A stretch of 64,000 nt of DNA from Ascaphus truei (lineage: Eukaryota; Chordata; Amphibia; Anura; Ascaphidae): NCBI GenBank assembly GCA_036426205.1, contig CM071571.1, forward strand, positions 112,229,551 through 112,293,550. Direction: 5' to 3'. Shown here piece by piece: positions 44,290 to 55,161 of this stretch (its first letter is position 1; each line of letters starts with the position of its first letter). Made by a program: the position numbers and the translations under genes. The notes beneath the pieces were generated by a model. It was not told the origin of the DNA, made no database searches, and worked only from the letters and a program-made list of their open reading frames with translations.

Positions 44290-46074
44290 GGGATTGGACA
44301 TGAGGTAGAGGGGTCACCAGTTTTAATGTCTCCAGTTATCCTGTTATCCCAGTTATTATACCCCCCAACTGACAATTAAAGTTGCCTCCACTCCACGCTC
44401 CACGCTAAGGAACCCCCACAATAACGGGAGAAGGGGGGGACCGGCCCACCTATATAGACACTGCAAGAATAAAGGGATCGTACCTGGGGCCCCGGGTCGG
44501 AAGATGGCGGCCGCCACGAGGCTGATGGAGGCGCCTGCTGACACGCAAACCCCGGATATCCATGGTGCAGAGGAGGAGAGCGCGCGCTTTCCTTCACTTC
44601 GGCGAGAAAGGGGATCCAAGATGGCAGCGACCAGACGTCCGGTGACGTCAGAGGGCGGAGCGGGGAGGCCATCTTGGAGGTGGCGGAAGTGCCACGGACA
44701 GTCAGGAACAGCAGCCACTGCAAGTAGGGACAGTGAAGGAGGCGGGCAGCAGCAAGACATACCGACGCAGGACAGCATCCGTACGGCAGCGCGAGCGGCA
44801 GGGACGACATCCCAGCACATCCCAGCCCTAACAAGTGGGGCAATAAACAGGCGAAGGGGACAAATGCCCAGCCCGTTAGTGCTAGGGAGGGGGGAGAGGA
44901 GGAGGGGCAAAGACAGGTTAGTAAGAAGGTAGGGGGTAAGTAGATGATAGGGCCAGGGGGGTAGGTAAGCAAAAAAGGGACCATGGAGGTAAGGGATCTA
45001 AAAGGAGGGTGAATGGAGCTAGCAAAGGTAGGGGGAAGTTATAGAGACAGTGGAGGGCACAGGACGAGGGAGATAAGAGAAGGAAAAGAGGGGGGCTCGG
45101 TAAGTAACAGAAGGACGGGGGAAGTCACAAGAGAGGAGGAGAAGTAGGGAAAACAGGTGGCGTAGGGGGCGGGAGCAGTAGGAGTGGACGGGACACATGG
45201 AAGTTACGGGAAGAAAGAGGCGGTAAGTGATAGGGAATAGCGGGGTAGCAGCAGCAAGTGAGGAAAGAAAGAGATGGGCAGGGTTAGGGTTCAGCGAGTA
45301 GACAGGAGCGCTAATGTTGGAGGTATAATGCCGAGTGAGGAGGTGAAGCGCAGTAGGAAGGTGAGAGAGGGGGGGGGAGGAAGAGTTGGATTAGGTAGGA
45401 TCAAGGTTACAACGAGAAGGGCCGCAACAAATAAAGAGGAGGCAGGGAAACTAAAGCTACGAGAGGGTGGAGGCAGCAGCCATCCCAGCGGGGGCGCTCT
45501 ATGAACTAGCGGGGGTACCAAGTCTCTGCAAAAATGAGGGAGGAGAAGGCAATATCTGAAGTTGAGGGGGAGGGTTCAGTTTGGCGCAAAGTTAGCAGAA
45601 TGGGAGGGTGCTACAGTTAGCAAAAGGTTTTTTCTTTTTCATATAGATGCATGTATTAAAGGTGGGGCGGGGGTATCACGACAGAGACCTGCTCCGCGGA
45701 CCGCATGGACCTCAGGCCTGAGCCGGGTGATATTCAGACCCACGGCTCTGGCGAAGTCCTTTGGGGTGGGGGAAGGAGGGGGGTGAGGGAGGCTCGAGGG
45801 GAGAGGTACCCCGCCCTGCCCCTCCAGCACCAAAAGGCGATGAACTCGGTCCCCAGTTGGCTGGGCCAAGGATCCGAGGTCACTATATGTGTGTTAATCT
45901 TGTGGTTTTGTGTTTGTCTCTCCCCATGTTTCCTCATGTACTCACCCTGCCCCAACCCTACCCTGGCTGAGGACACCCGGAAAAGCGACGACGGCTGGAG
46001 CTACTTCACTGCAAGGAACCACACAGATGCACAGTTAAGGTACACCGAGGCAGTAGCTCAGTAACACCCTACAA
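44290..46074 (+). promoter_or_regulatory. Inter-ORF region with promoter-like motifs
   Basis: About 1.8 kb separates ORF1 from ORF2, much more than in most L1-type elements. Near its start it is CpG-rich with AAGATGGCGGCCGC (44502), a second CAAGATGGCAGC (44617), a CRE TGACGTCA (44643) and CGGAAGTG (ETS-type, 44684). AAGATGGCGGC is the YY1 site type used by mammalian L1 promoters. The remainder is a purine-rich GGGA/GGTAAG-like stretch. No convincing ORF occupies it; the 142-codon ORF 44504-44932 is low complexity. Confidence 0.5.
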
Positions 46075-49000
46075 ATGAGTAAGGAAATAACGGTCATTTC
46101 ACATAACGTGAAAGGCTTTAACAATCCCATAAAGAGGAAAAAGGCATTTAAAGATTACATTCGCAAAAAGGCCGATATCGTCTTTCTACAAGAGACTCAT
46201 TTCTCCCAAAATAACCACCCCAAATACTTAGAAAAACATTTTAGATCATATTATTTGGCCTCAGCGCCTGTTAAAAAAAGAGGGGTAGCAATCTTAATAC
46301 ATAATAGGCTATCGCTCCAAGTAGCTAAGACCCATGTAGACAAAGATGGGAGATATATTATATTGACAGGGAAAATACAGGGTCAGCTGCTAACATTATT
46401 AGCTACACTATACGCTCCATGTGAGCATGCCCCAGAGTTCTTTATACAATTTTTCAAACTGCTACACAGCAAAGCACAAGGTAATATTCTGTTAGCGGTG
46501 GATTTCAATAGAACACTAGACCCAGACTTGGACAGATGCACGGGGACTAACCAACCACAGAAACAGGACATACTAACATTGCCAAGGGGATGAGGGAGTG
46601 CCAATTAGTGGACATCTGGAGGGAGCAGAATCCGATAGCGCGGGAATATACCTTCTTCTCACACCCCCATAACAGATACAGCAGGATAGATTACTTTCTG
46701 GTGTCAAACAGGGTGGTCCCCATGGTCTCCCGCACTGGGATTCATGACATCTCTTGGTCAGACCACGCAACGATAGAGCTGCGGTGCACACTGAGTTCGC
46801 TGGACAGACCCGGAGCGAACTGGAAGCTGAATGAGCTCCTACTGAAAAACCCAGTAACCGAACGGGAAGTAGGGGATAAATTAAAAGAATACTTCGAAAT
46901 TAATGAGGGAAGTGTGTCCTCACATTCGACACTATGGGAAGCCCATAAGGCGACGATGAGAGGGATTTTGATGAATCTGGCCGCCAAAAAAAAGAGGGAG
47001 AAAGAGAATAAGATAAAAGAGCTGAGGGAGAGATTAGCACAACTCCTAGAGGCCCACATCGCATGTAAGCAGGATGATATCCTGAAGGAGATATCGGACA
47101 CCAAAATTAAACTCAATCTGTTGCTAACCTCCCAGGCCGGGAGAGAGTTGGCATGGTCAAGACGTAAGTTTTACGAAAAAGCCAACAAGCCAGATACCCT
47201 ACTTGCCAATAAGCTACGAAATAGGCTTCCAAATTACTGCATCGCATCGATTCGGACCCAGGGGGGGGACCTTACCTCCAATCCTAGAAGGATCGTGGAG
47301 GAAATTAAATGATATTATGAAACTCTCTATGTTGGAGATAAGATCAGCCACACTCAACAAACAGGAGAGATACTTAAAGTCTTCTTAAAAGAGGCACGAT
47401 TACCCAAATTGAGCAGAGGAGAAAGAGAAGCGCTACAGGGGGACTTTACCTCAGAAGAACTAGCTGAGGTAATAAAGTCACTTAAGCCAGCCAAGGCGCC
47501 AGGTCCGGATGGCTTCTCAAATCTTTATTATAAAAAATACCTGAAAACTTTAGCCCCCCATTTACTGAAATTATTCAATGAAATTCTCGCAGTGGCCTCC
47601 TTCTCAACTCAGATGCTCCAAGCCTCCATCTCACTGATCCATAAGACGGGAAAGGACCCGGCAGACTGTAAGAGCTACCGGCCCATCTCCCTGATTAATT
47701 CGGATGTAAAAATCTTCTCTAAACTTTTAGCCAACAGGGTGGGTATCGTTCTTCCCGGACTAATACACTCGGATCAGGTGGGGTTTATCGGAGGCAGGCA
47801 AGCGGCAGACAATACCAGATGGATAATCGATTTGATTGATTTGGCCAAGAAACGTAATATCCCGTCGATGGTGTTGAGTCTGGACGCGGAGAAGGCCTTC
47901 GATAGAATAGATTGGCCCTACCTGAGGGAGGCATTAAGAGCATTTGGCTTTGAAGGACGGATTCTCGAGGCCATCCTAGCATTATACAACGGCCCTACAG
48001 CTAGGGTCTGACACCAGGGCTTCCCCTCGGATCAATTTAAGATCTGTAGCGGGACAAGACAGGGGTGCCCCCTGTCCCCGCTGTTATTCGCCCTGTGTAT
48101 CGAACCTCTAGCAGCGCATATCCGCTTAAGCCCCGATATCTCAGGGATAGAGGTAAAGGACCAAGCTCATAAAGTAGCGCTGTACGCGGATGACGTGATC
48201 CTGACACTGTCTAAACCCCTCACCTCCCTGCCCAATGTCTTTGAGATTTTGGGAAAATGTAATCAAATTTCTGGGTTCAAAATCAATCAGACCAAATCAG
48301 AAGCCCTCAACATAAATCTACCACGACCAGTAGAAAAATTGATAGAAATAAATTTCAATTTCAAATGGCAAGCCTCCTCTATTAAATACCTCGGGGTATT
48401 TATTACCAGAAATTATAATTCATTCTATAAAGCAAATTACCCGAAATTGTTCAGGACTCTAAAGGAGGACCTCAGAGTATGGGCCGGTTATGATATTTCA
48501 TGGTTCGGGAGAATCCATAGTGTTAAAATGAACCTCCTCCCCAGGGTGCTCTATCTCTTCCAGACCCTACCGGTACCGTTGGTTAACGCTGATGTCCTCT
48601 CCTTACAGTCTCGAATATTGAATTTTATTTGGAACAACAGAAGCCCGCGAATTGCGAAGAGCATATTAAAAAGGCCAGTCACAAAAGGGGGACTAGCGGT
48701 ACCTTGCTTGTTGGCATATTACAAGGCAGCCCAATTGAGCCAAATTGTCCAGTGGCACGCAGACCCGTCTTTGCGGAGATGGATGGCACTGGAGAGAGAC
48801 TGCTGTGCACCAGTTGAGCTGCACGATTTAATCTGGCTTCCCAAACGCTGTGGAAACACAATAAAGATGCAGCTACAGGCCGTGACGAACTCTCTGGCGG
48901 TGTGGGAGAATTCCAAATTTAGACATATGCTTACCACTAAACAGTCTCTGATGACCCCATTATTCAAGAACCCAGACTTCGCTCCGGGGATGCTTAGTAA

Positions 49001-49882
49001 AAATTTTTCATTTGGTCTCAGTCGGGTTATAAGTGACTTAAAGATCTGGAGGGGAGTAAATTTATTAAAACATTTGAGCACATAAAATTGGAAAAAGGTG
49101 TACCAAATTCGGAATTATTCAGATACCTCCAGATCAGAGCTTTTTACAATAAATTCCCAATTCGACCCCCAAGAACGAATTTTGAGCAAATGTGTTCTAG
49201 AGGAACGGATACAAGGGGACTGATCTCTCGGATGTACATGGAAGTGATCTGTCCTAGAAAGACTGACGAGCCCCGACTCAACTACATGACGAGATGGGAG
49301 ACTGACTTAGGGGAGACACTAGAAGACGAAGACTGGGATCATATCCTTCAGGCCACAGCCAAAAGCTCGGTCTGTGCCACGTTAAAGGAGAACGCATTTA
49401 AGGTCCTCATGCGTTGGTATCATACCCCACTTAAACTATCTAAATTTGTTAAAGGGTATTCGCCACTCTGCCCAAAGCAGTGTGGGGCATCAGTGGATTT
49501 AAATCATATGCTGTGGTCTTGCCCGAGGGTGGTCCCAATTTGGAAAAACATTAGGGAATGGTTACAGAGGATCCTGAACTTGGAGATCCCCCTGGATCCG
49601 TGGCTGTTCCTTCTGGGCAGACGAATCCAGGGACTGCCAAAAGCGGCACACAAGCTGGTTGCACATTTTGCAACTGCCATACGATGTGAGATCGCAACAG
49701 TATGGAAACGAGATGAAATTCCAGTTATCCCCAGAATTCGGAATAGAATTTGGCACGTATGCCAGATGGAACAGTTGACTAGTTGGGTCAACGACTCTGG
49801 CTCAAATTTCCTAAAAGTATGGGCTCCTTGGATTGCCCAAACAGACATCTCAGGGGTAGATGCCGATGCAATCCTGCATTAA
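46075..49882 (+). pseudogene. LINE ORF2: APE endonuclease and reverse transcriptase
   Basis: Order: APE-type endonuclease with ISHNVKGFNNPIKRKK, QETHF, LLAVDFNRTLD, SRIDYFLVS and SWSDHATIE; a linker; RT with KAPGPDGFSNLYYK, YRPISLINSDVKIFSKLLANR, the motif-A block SLDAEKAFDRIDW, GTRQGCPLSPLLFALCIEPL and YADDVIL (about 48183-48203); then a C-terminal region with LPRVLYLFQTLP, HMLWSCPRV (zinc-binding type) and PWIAQTDISGVDADAILH. Breaks: frameshift near 46580, in-frame TGA at 47310 and 48009, frameshift near 49083. Nicks DNA and primes reverse transcription at the target. Two clean stops plus frameshifts argue for a dead copy. RT features put it in the L1/Tx1 group. Confidence 0.9.
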
Positions 49883-50325
49883 TAGAGTTGATTGCGTTCT
49901 CCGATGACGGGGCAAGACTCAGGCACTATCAATTAGGGGACAGGTAGGACACGCCCCGAGACTAGTTGACAGAGCAGTGAAGCCTCCAAGCCTAGGAAAG
50001 ATACAGCCGCAAAGAAGAAATCAAGGATGTCACATCCATACAACAAGTTCAAGGCCGTTCCGCCCCAACCCCCACCCCCCCTCTCTTCCTTTCTGTGTAA
50101 ACCTACTGTTGTCTTGTCCAAGTCATGTGGGTTAGGTTTGTCAAGTCTAGTGTGTAAATGTTGTAAGTCAAAGTTGACAAATGTTGGTGCTCTATCCCTG
50201 CACATACGGGGATGGAGGCTGTACTTATATGGGTAATGTGATACCAAAATATGGAATGTGGCACATTGTATGCATTGTAAAACCCAATAAAAACTGAAGT
50301 TGAAAAAAAAAAAAAAAACATCAAT

Positions 50326-51760
50326 CACCTAGGTTTAACCCTTTGAACATGTAACTGAAAAGTTGCAGACGGCATGTCTTCAGGATGGTCGCTTAACACT
50401 GATGTTCTCTGCCTGGTAATTCTTCATCCACAGTCATCCTCCTAATTTAAATTGTTGGTTTTACCTACTGTGGATTGACTGTTGCTACATTTAAGGCTCT
50501 CTTTTGAGACCTGTATTGTCTGCTATGTTTCTTCCCCCGGCTATCAAGTAATCTGTATTTAGGTTTCAGTTTACCATGTCTTCCCTGTGACTGCAATACC
50601 TGCATCAAACATACTGCAGTTCACTCCTCACATATCAAACAGTTTGTCCTGTGCTTTTAACCTGCTTTTGTCACTGGGCTACATTCTCAGACTGCTGGTA
50701 CTATCTCTCCTGGTTGATTTACTTTATGACTTGCTGGAAAAAGATATGCTTACTGCAGAAGGTGCAACATGCCTGGTATTTACACAGCTAGCAGCTGTCT
50801 CATTCAGCTTGTCCTGCACAGAATCACGCCTGCCGGGAGGGAGAGGAGACATCTTGTATAATGTTACTGCCGCTTTAAACACTAATGCAGGAGGCTACAG
50901 TAACAACACATGGTCTGTGTTGTTAACTACCGGTGTGTCAGCAGGAACCCGTAGGTGCCAAATGACTATCTCTTGTCTGAAGGTAAACTGTGGTCGGACA
51001 GGAAGGGAGGGAGAGGGGGGAGGGAGAGACACTCTGTTGCAGCAAAGCGGCGATGGTACACGGAGAGAGGAGAAACCCAGCTTACTGCCGTGTATGTGTC
51101 TCTGTTACTGGCAGCACTGAACAAGCGCTTGCTGAGGCGGGAGGAGTCACGCTTGCCGGGGAGAGGCGGGGGGGACTCGCGCTTGCCGCACTTCGCCACA
51201 CCTTGACTGCCAATTCGCCACAAGTGGCGAATGGCGACAGGGTTGCCCACCCTGGGTTTAGATGATGTGATCAGGAAATGGCAACATGGCTGCAGTTCAA
51301 GCAATATCCTGCATGTGTGTATTTTTTAATAAATCAGTTGTGTAGTAAGAAAAAATACTTGTAGCATGTTCTGTTTTAAAAAAACAACTTTGAAAGACCA
51401 ATTTTCTTGTATTGTATTTTAACAAGCATGCTTGTTCCTCTTGTTCCACTAGCAACCATTTACATTCCCCATATTTCAAGATGTCGCCAAACTTCGCCCA
51501 TCAATACAAGGAGAACTAATTGACCGCCAGCTATGCAGTTGTTTAGGCAATTAGAGATTGCACACATCAAACTATTGAAGTTAAAAAAATAATAATAAAA
51601 AAAAAAAACAGGAGCTTGAACTGCAGCTTTAACTGATGCACGTATAAAAGAAATAGCATAACAATATGTGCATTAACATTGTATGTACAGGCAAATAAAG
51701 AGGAGCACAAAATTACTTAGTCATTATGTTGATTTTAACATTTTGTTCTTTATTATATAG
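50326..51760 (+). other. Remainder of Myb/SANT intron 2
   Basis: Resumes after the LINE and leads to the acceptor TTATTATATAG at 51751-51760. It contains GC-rich 50990-51257, ending GGCGACAGGGTTGCCCACCC, which resembles a hAT-type terminus read on minus. No coding motif is seen. Confidence 0.5.
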
Positions 51761-52308
51761 TGATTGCTGAGGACACAGATTCAGATGCGTCTGCATCACC
51801 ACAACAACGTGTCAGAAGTGATGATGAGATGATAGTCGATCCCCCACATATTCCTGTTCCAGATGCTGAAGATTCCGGACCTGATTTTATTGGATTACAG
51901 GATACACAAAAACCATAAAGTGATGACAATGGGGAGATCCAAGCAGGCCAGGGAGACCAGGTTTGTGCTGAAGCATTGTCGAATTTAACCAGCCTGGAGG
52001 CCAGGTTTATCAAAAACCAGTAAGATCGGGCAGACAGACAGGCTAAAACAGGCAATGAAAAAATATATGATGAAATGAAAAACATGACACAACTTATGAC
52101 TAAACAACAGGAGACACTGGACAACATGGCAAATAGCCTCTCTATCATTGCCAAATGTATGGGCCAGGTTGTGGCACATGTCCAGGCACAGCCCACGCCA
52201 CAGTCACAGCCACAATCCCAGCCAGAAAGCGAGCCAAAGGCCCAATCCGATGTACACCTACTATCCGATCTAGAGCTACTATCAGATCTAGAGCTACTAT
52301 CCGAGCCA

Positions 52309-52500
52309 GAGACCCAAAGAGAGCCAGAGACCCAAAGAGAGCCGGAGACCCAAAGAGAGCCAGAGACCCAAAGAGAGCCAGAGACCAAAAGAGAGCCGGA
52401 GACCCAAAGAGAGCCGGAGACCCAAAGAGAGACAGAGACTCAAAGAAAGCCAGAGACCCAAACAGAGCCAGAGACCCAAACAGAGCCAGAGACCCAGGCA
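52309..52500 (+). repeat. Coding tandem repeat, 18-bp unit
   Basis: About ten copies of GAGCCAGAGACCCAAAGA with small variations. Confidence 0.85.
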
Positions 52501-52559
52501 ATGGTACAGCAGGATCCAATGGCGCAAGATTCAATGGCACAGGCTAATCCCCTGGCACT

Positions 52560-53100
52560 GGCACTGGCACAGCCGCAGCAACATCAGCTGGCACTGGCAC
52601 TGGCCCAACCATTGGCTCTGACTCAACCACTGGCACAACCCCTGGCACTGGCTCAACCACTGGCACAACCCCCAGCACTGGCTCAACCACTGGCACAACC
52701 CCCGACACTGGCTCAACCACTGGCACAACCCCGCACTGGCTCCAACCACTGGCACAACCCCAGCCACTGGCTCAAACCATGGCACAACCCCCGGCACACT
52801 GGACTCAACCATGTGGGCACAAACCCCCGGCACTGGCTCAACCCACTGGCCACAATCCCCGGCACTGGATCAACCATTGGCACGGCTTAAGACATTGGCA
52901 CAACCCCCGGCACTGGCTCAACCACTGGCACAACCCCTGGCACTGGCTAAACCACTGGCACAACCCCCGGCACTGGCACAACCCCCGGCACTGGCTCAAC
53001 CACTGGCAAAACCCCCGGCACTGGCTCAACCATTGGCACTGGCTCAAGCATTGGCACAACCCCCAGCACTGGCTCAACCACTGGCACTGGCCCAGCATCC
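52560..53100 (+). repeat. Coding tandem repeat, CTGGCACAACCC type
   Basis: Many copies of CTGGCTCAACCACTGGCACA-like units, about 24-30 bp, with indels that shift the frame. Confidence 0.85.
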
Positions 53101-53688
53101 AACGTCAAGAAGAAGACAACGATCAACTGACCATGGACATGATCCCACAGCAAGGCCTCCCACACGTTCACCCCAAAGATTATCCCAAAAAAGTAGTCAA
53201 TGTCTTATAATTCTTCGTCTAAGTCTTCTTATTCAATTAGTTCCGTTCATTAATGTTCGCCAAACATACTGAACAATGTGCAATAATCAAGTGTGTATGA
53301 GAACATATTTCAGGTGCATACATGTGAAATAAACAGCATAGGATTTCTCATGTGTGAATAATCTATCTGCTTACATGATATATATAGTTAATTCGTATTA
53401 ACTGCGCAAAATAATCATTATAATAGTTGATAATTTTCACATGTTCTTTCCAAACAATATTCTATCCAATGTGTGTTTCTGAGTTTTGCTACTGAATCAT
53501 GTTGAATACGCAAGCACAAATTTGCTAAGATGCAGATCACCTGTATGTGGGAGAATAATACATGGACACTTCTTCCTTTGTATAATGACCTTGTACAGTG
53601 TTGTGCACATAAGAAAAGTTTGGATACTTTGTAAGAAGATGAAATTAAGGGATCGTTTTGGTTACTGTACTCCATTCCCTGAAAAAAC

Positions 53689-54336
53689 ATGCCGTTTGAG
53701 ATGTGTTCTAAGGAAAAGCTTCCGTTTTCTTACGCCAATCTAATATATAGCGCCATTGAAAATGGAATCCAGAAAAAAGCTACTGTCTCACAGATCTATC
53801 AATATATTACGGATAACTACCCTTATTATCAAAATCATCCAAAACCTAAGGTATGGAAAAATTCGATCCGCCACACTTTATCAACCAATGCTTCTTTTAT
53901 TCGAAACCCACCGTCTCTCGGAAACAGGGGTGGCTGTTGGTCAGTTTATGAATCCGCTATGCGTATGTCTGCGAATGGAAATGTCAAAAGACAGACAATT
54001 GTCGGACACAACTACCATGATATAGGTGCCCGTAGCGGTGCCTTAAATGTTCAGCAGAATTTCTTTGAATTTCAACCGGAGTTGGCCAACCAATACCAGA
54101 ACCATAACGGAGCAATTGATTACGATTACATGCATAGTACTGACCTTGCTTGAACAGATGAAATGGCACAAAGTTACTATCTGTATCCGCCTCAGTACAT
54201 TGTACAAGATTCAAACTGTTATGGAGTAAGCTACAACCCTACTAAGCTGAACCCACCGAACAACGAATTGATTGACTACAGCGGCTACCTCGCAAACACC
54301 CCTTCCATGCCTGCACCGAAAATTAATGCAATATAA
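53689..54336 (+). CDS. Forkhead-domain ORF with an in-frame TGA
   Basis: ATG 53689 follows an in-frame TGA at 53680, so it is the first possible start. Residues 11-90 are a forkhead (winged-helix) domain: LPFSYANLIYSAIENG, ATVSQIYQYITDNYPYYQNH and recognition helix WKNSIRHTLS (56-65), then FIRNPPSLGNRGGCWSVYE. N58, R61 and H62 of the DNA-contacting helix are kept; the usual N of RHNLS is T. The ORF stops at TGA 54151 (codon 155), but the same frame continues for 60 codons (YLYPPQYIVQDSNCYG, NELIDYSGYL) to TAA 54334. That coherence suggests one 215-codon protein with a nonsense mutation or base error. It is intronless, divergent and not assignable to a Fox subfamily. It could be a processed pseudogene or a rapidly evolving gene. 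Confidence 0.75.
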
Positions 54337-54952
54337 TGCAGGTAACTATAGCGGAAATAGTTTATACACTGTGTGAATCTTTTCTTCCCGAATGACAGGC
54401 ATATGCGTTCGATTCATGACGCATGCACATACCATACAGGAAAAAAGTTTTTCTTTGTCTAAATTAACGTGTCTCTTTTACCTTTTCGCCTTCTTCTGAT
54501 AATATAACAGAGATCGCGCTGTGAAGATCACAATATGCTGGAACACAGTTCTGAAAGAAGGTAAGATCCAGTTAACGATATACGTGACAATATTTTGAAA
54601 CGTGCTGTGCAATGGCGGGTGAAATCAGAGATATTCGTGCGCAGCCCTTAAATGTCAGTCAACTACGTGTACGCCCCTCGGTGAAAAGAAAAGAATACAT
54701 TTTCAACATTAAAAAAATGTTATATGTGCAGAAATGCAGTACATATCTTCCTAATTTGTGTACTTTGCATATGGCTACATAATAATGTTATGTGCCTGGT
54801 GAATCTGGGTTAGTCACTTATAGAAATGGCAGGGAAAGCAGCAGTTTAAATTAAATTCGGTCACATTATGCTGACTAGTTAATGTTGTTTAGCATTCTGT
54901 ATCTAACATGTTTGTAGTGATAGCATGTGAACAAACAAAACCTTTGGTAGTA
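54337..54952. other. 3' flank of forkhead ORF, no gene seen
   Basis: AT-rich sequence with no coding motif. AATAAA-like signals are absent in the first 100 bp. Confidence 0.5.
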
Positions 54953-55127
54953 CAGGCAGTCCTCGGTTATCTGACACAATGCATTACTCAAAATGGTGTT
55001 GGATAGCGAAACGTCTTAAAGCGAAACACGTTTTCTCATAGGAACACTGTTTAAATGAAAGGTTCCGTTCCTGAAGGCATTTTTATTGGTAAAATACTCC
55101 AAATATTTAACTCGGCCAATAAGATAT
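54953..55127 (+). mobile_element. Tigger-like DNA transposon end
   Basis: CAGGCAGTCCTCGGTTATCT after TA (54951-54952) is a typical Tigger/pogo-type terminus, followed by GAAACGTCTTAAAGCGAAAC. The partner end is not seen; the L2-like element adjoins it. Confidence 0.6.
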
Positions 55128-55161
55128 GCAGCCCACACACTATATAATTTGTGTGGGCTGC
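55128..55161. repeat. Junction hairpin
   Basis: GCAGCCCACAC / GTGTGGGCTGC with a 12-base AT-rich loop, at the border between Tigger-like and L2-like sequence. Confidence 0.75.

Larger units (their letters stand above)
43166..50317 (+). mobile_element. Tx1/L1-like LINE, full length, in Myb/SANT intron 2
   Basis: ORF1, a long inter-ORF region, ORF2, a 3' end with CCAATAAAAACTGAAGTTG and a 16-A tail. It is flanked by a direct repeat ACATCAAT at 43158-43165 and 50318-50325, taken as the target-site duplication. It inserted in the sense orientation relative to the host pseudogene. Confidence 0.85.
51761..53209 (+). pseudogene. Myb/SANT-domain gene, exon 3 (repeat-rich tail)
   Basis: In phase with exon 2 it gives VIAEDTDSDASASPQQRVRS, then two in-frame TAA codons (51916, 52021) separated by otherwise coherent sequence, then a coiled-coil-like MKNMTQLMTKQQETLDNMAN at 52075. 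It then enters two coding tandem arrays: six-residue REPETQ repeats (about 52309-52500) and Ala/Leu/Gln/Pro repeats of the ALAQPLAQPP type (about 52560-53100). The latter lose frame at about 52890. The ending is near 53209. The stops show pseudogenisation. The repeat tails are unusual and no function is known. Confidence 0.65.

Noticed and set aside
44356..44984. Minus-strand ORFs of 184 and 202 codons
   Set aside because: They lie in the CpG-rich inter-ORF region of the LINE, are Pro/Ser/Leu-rich and have no family signature.
51753..52388. Minus-strand ORF of 211 codons
   Set aside because: It is antisense to exon 3 of the Myb/SANT pseudogene and its N-terminus is only the tandem repeat read backwards.
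54151..54153. In-frame TGA as selenocysteine
   Set aside because: Forkhead proteins are not known selenoproteins and no SECIS-like hairpin was evident downstream; a nonsense change or base error is simpler.
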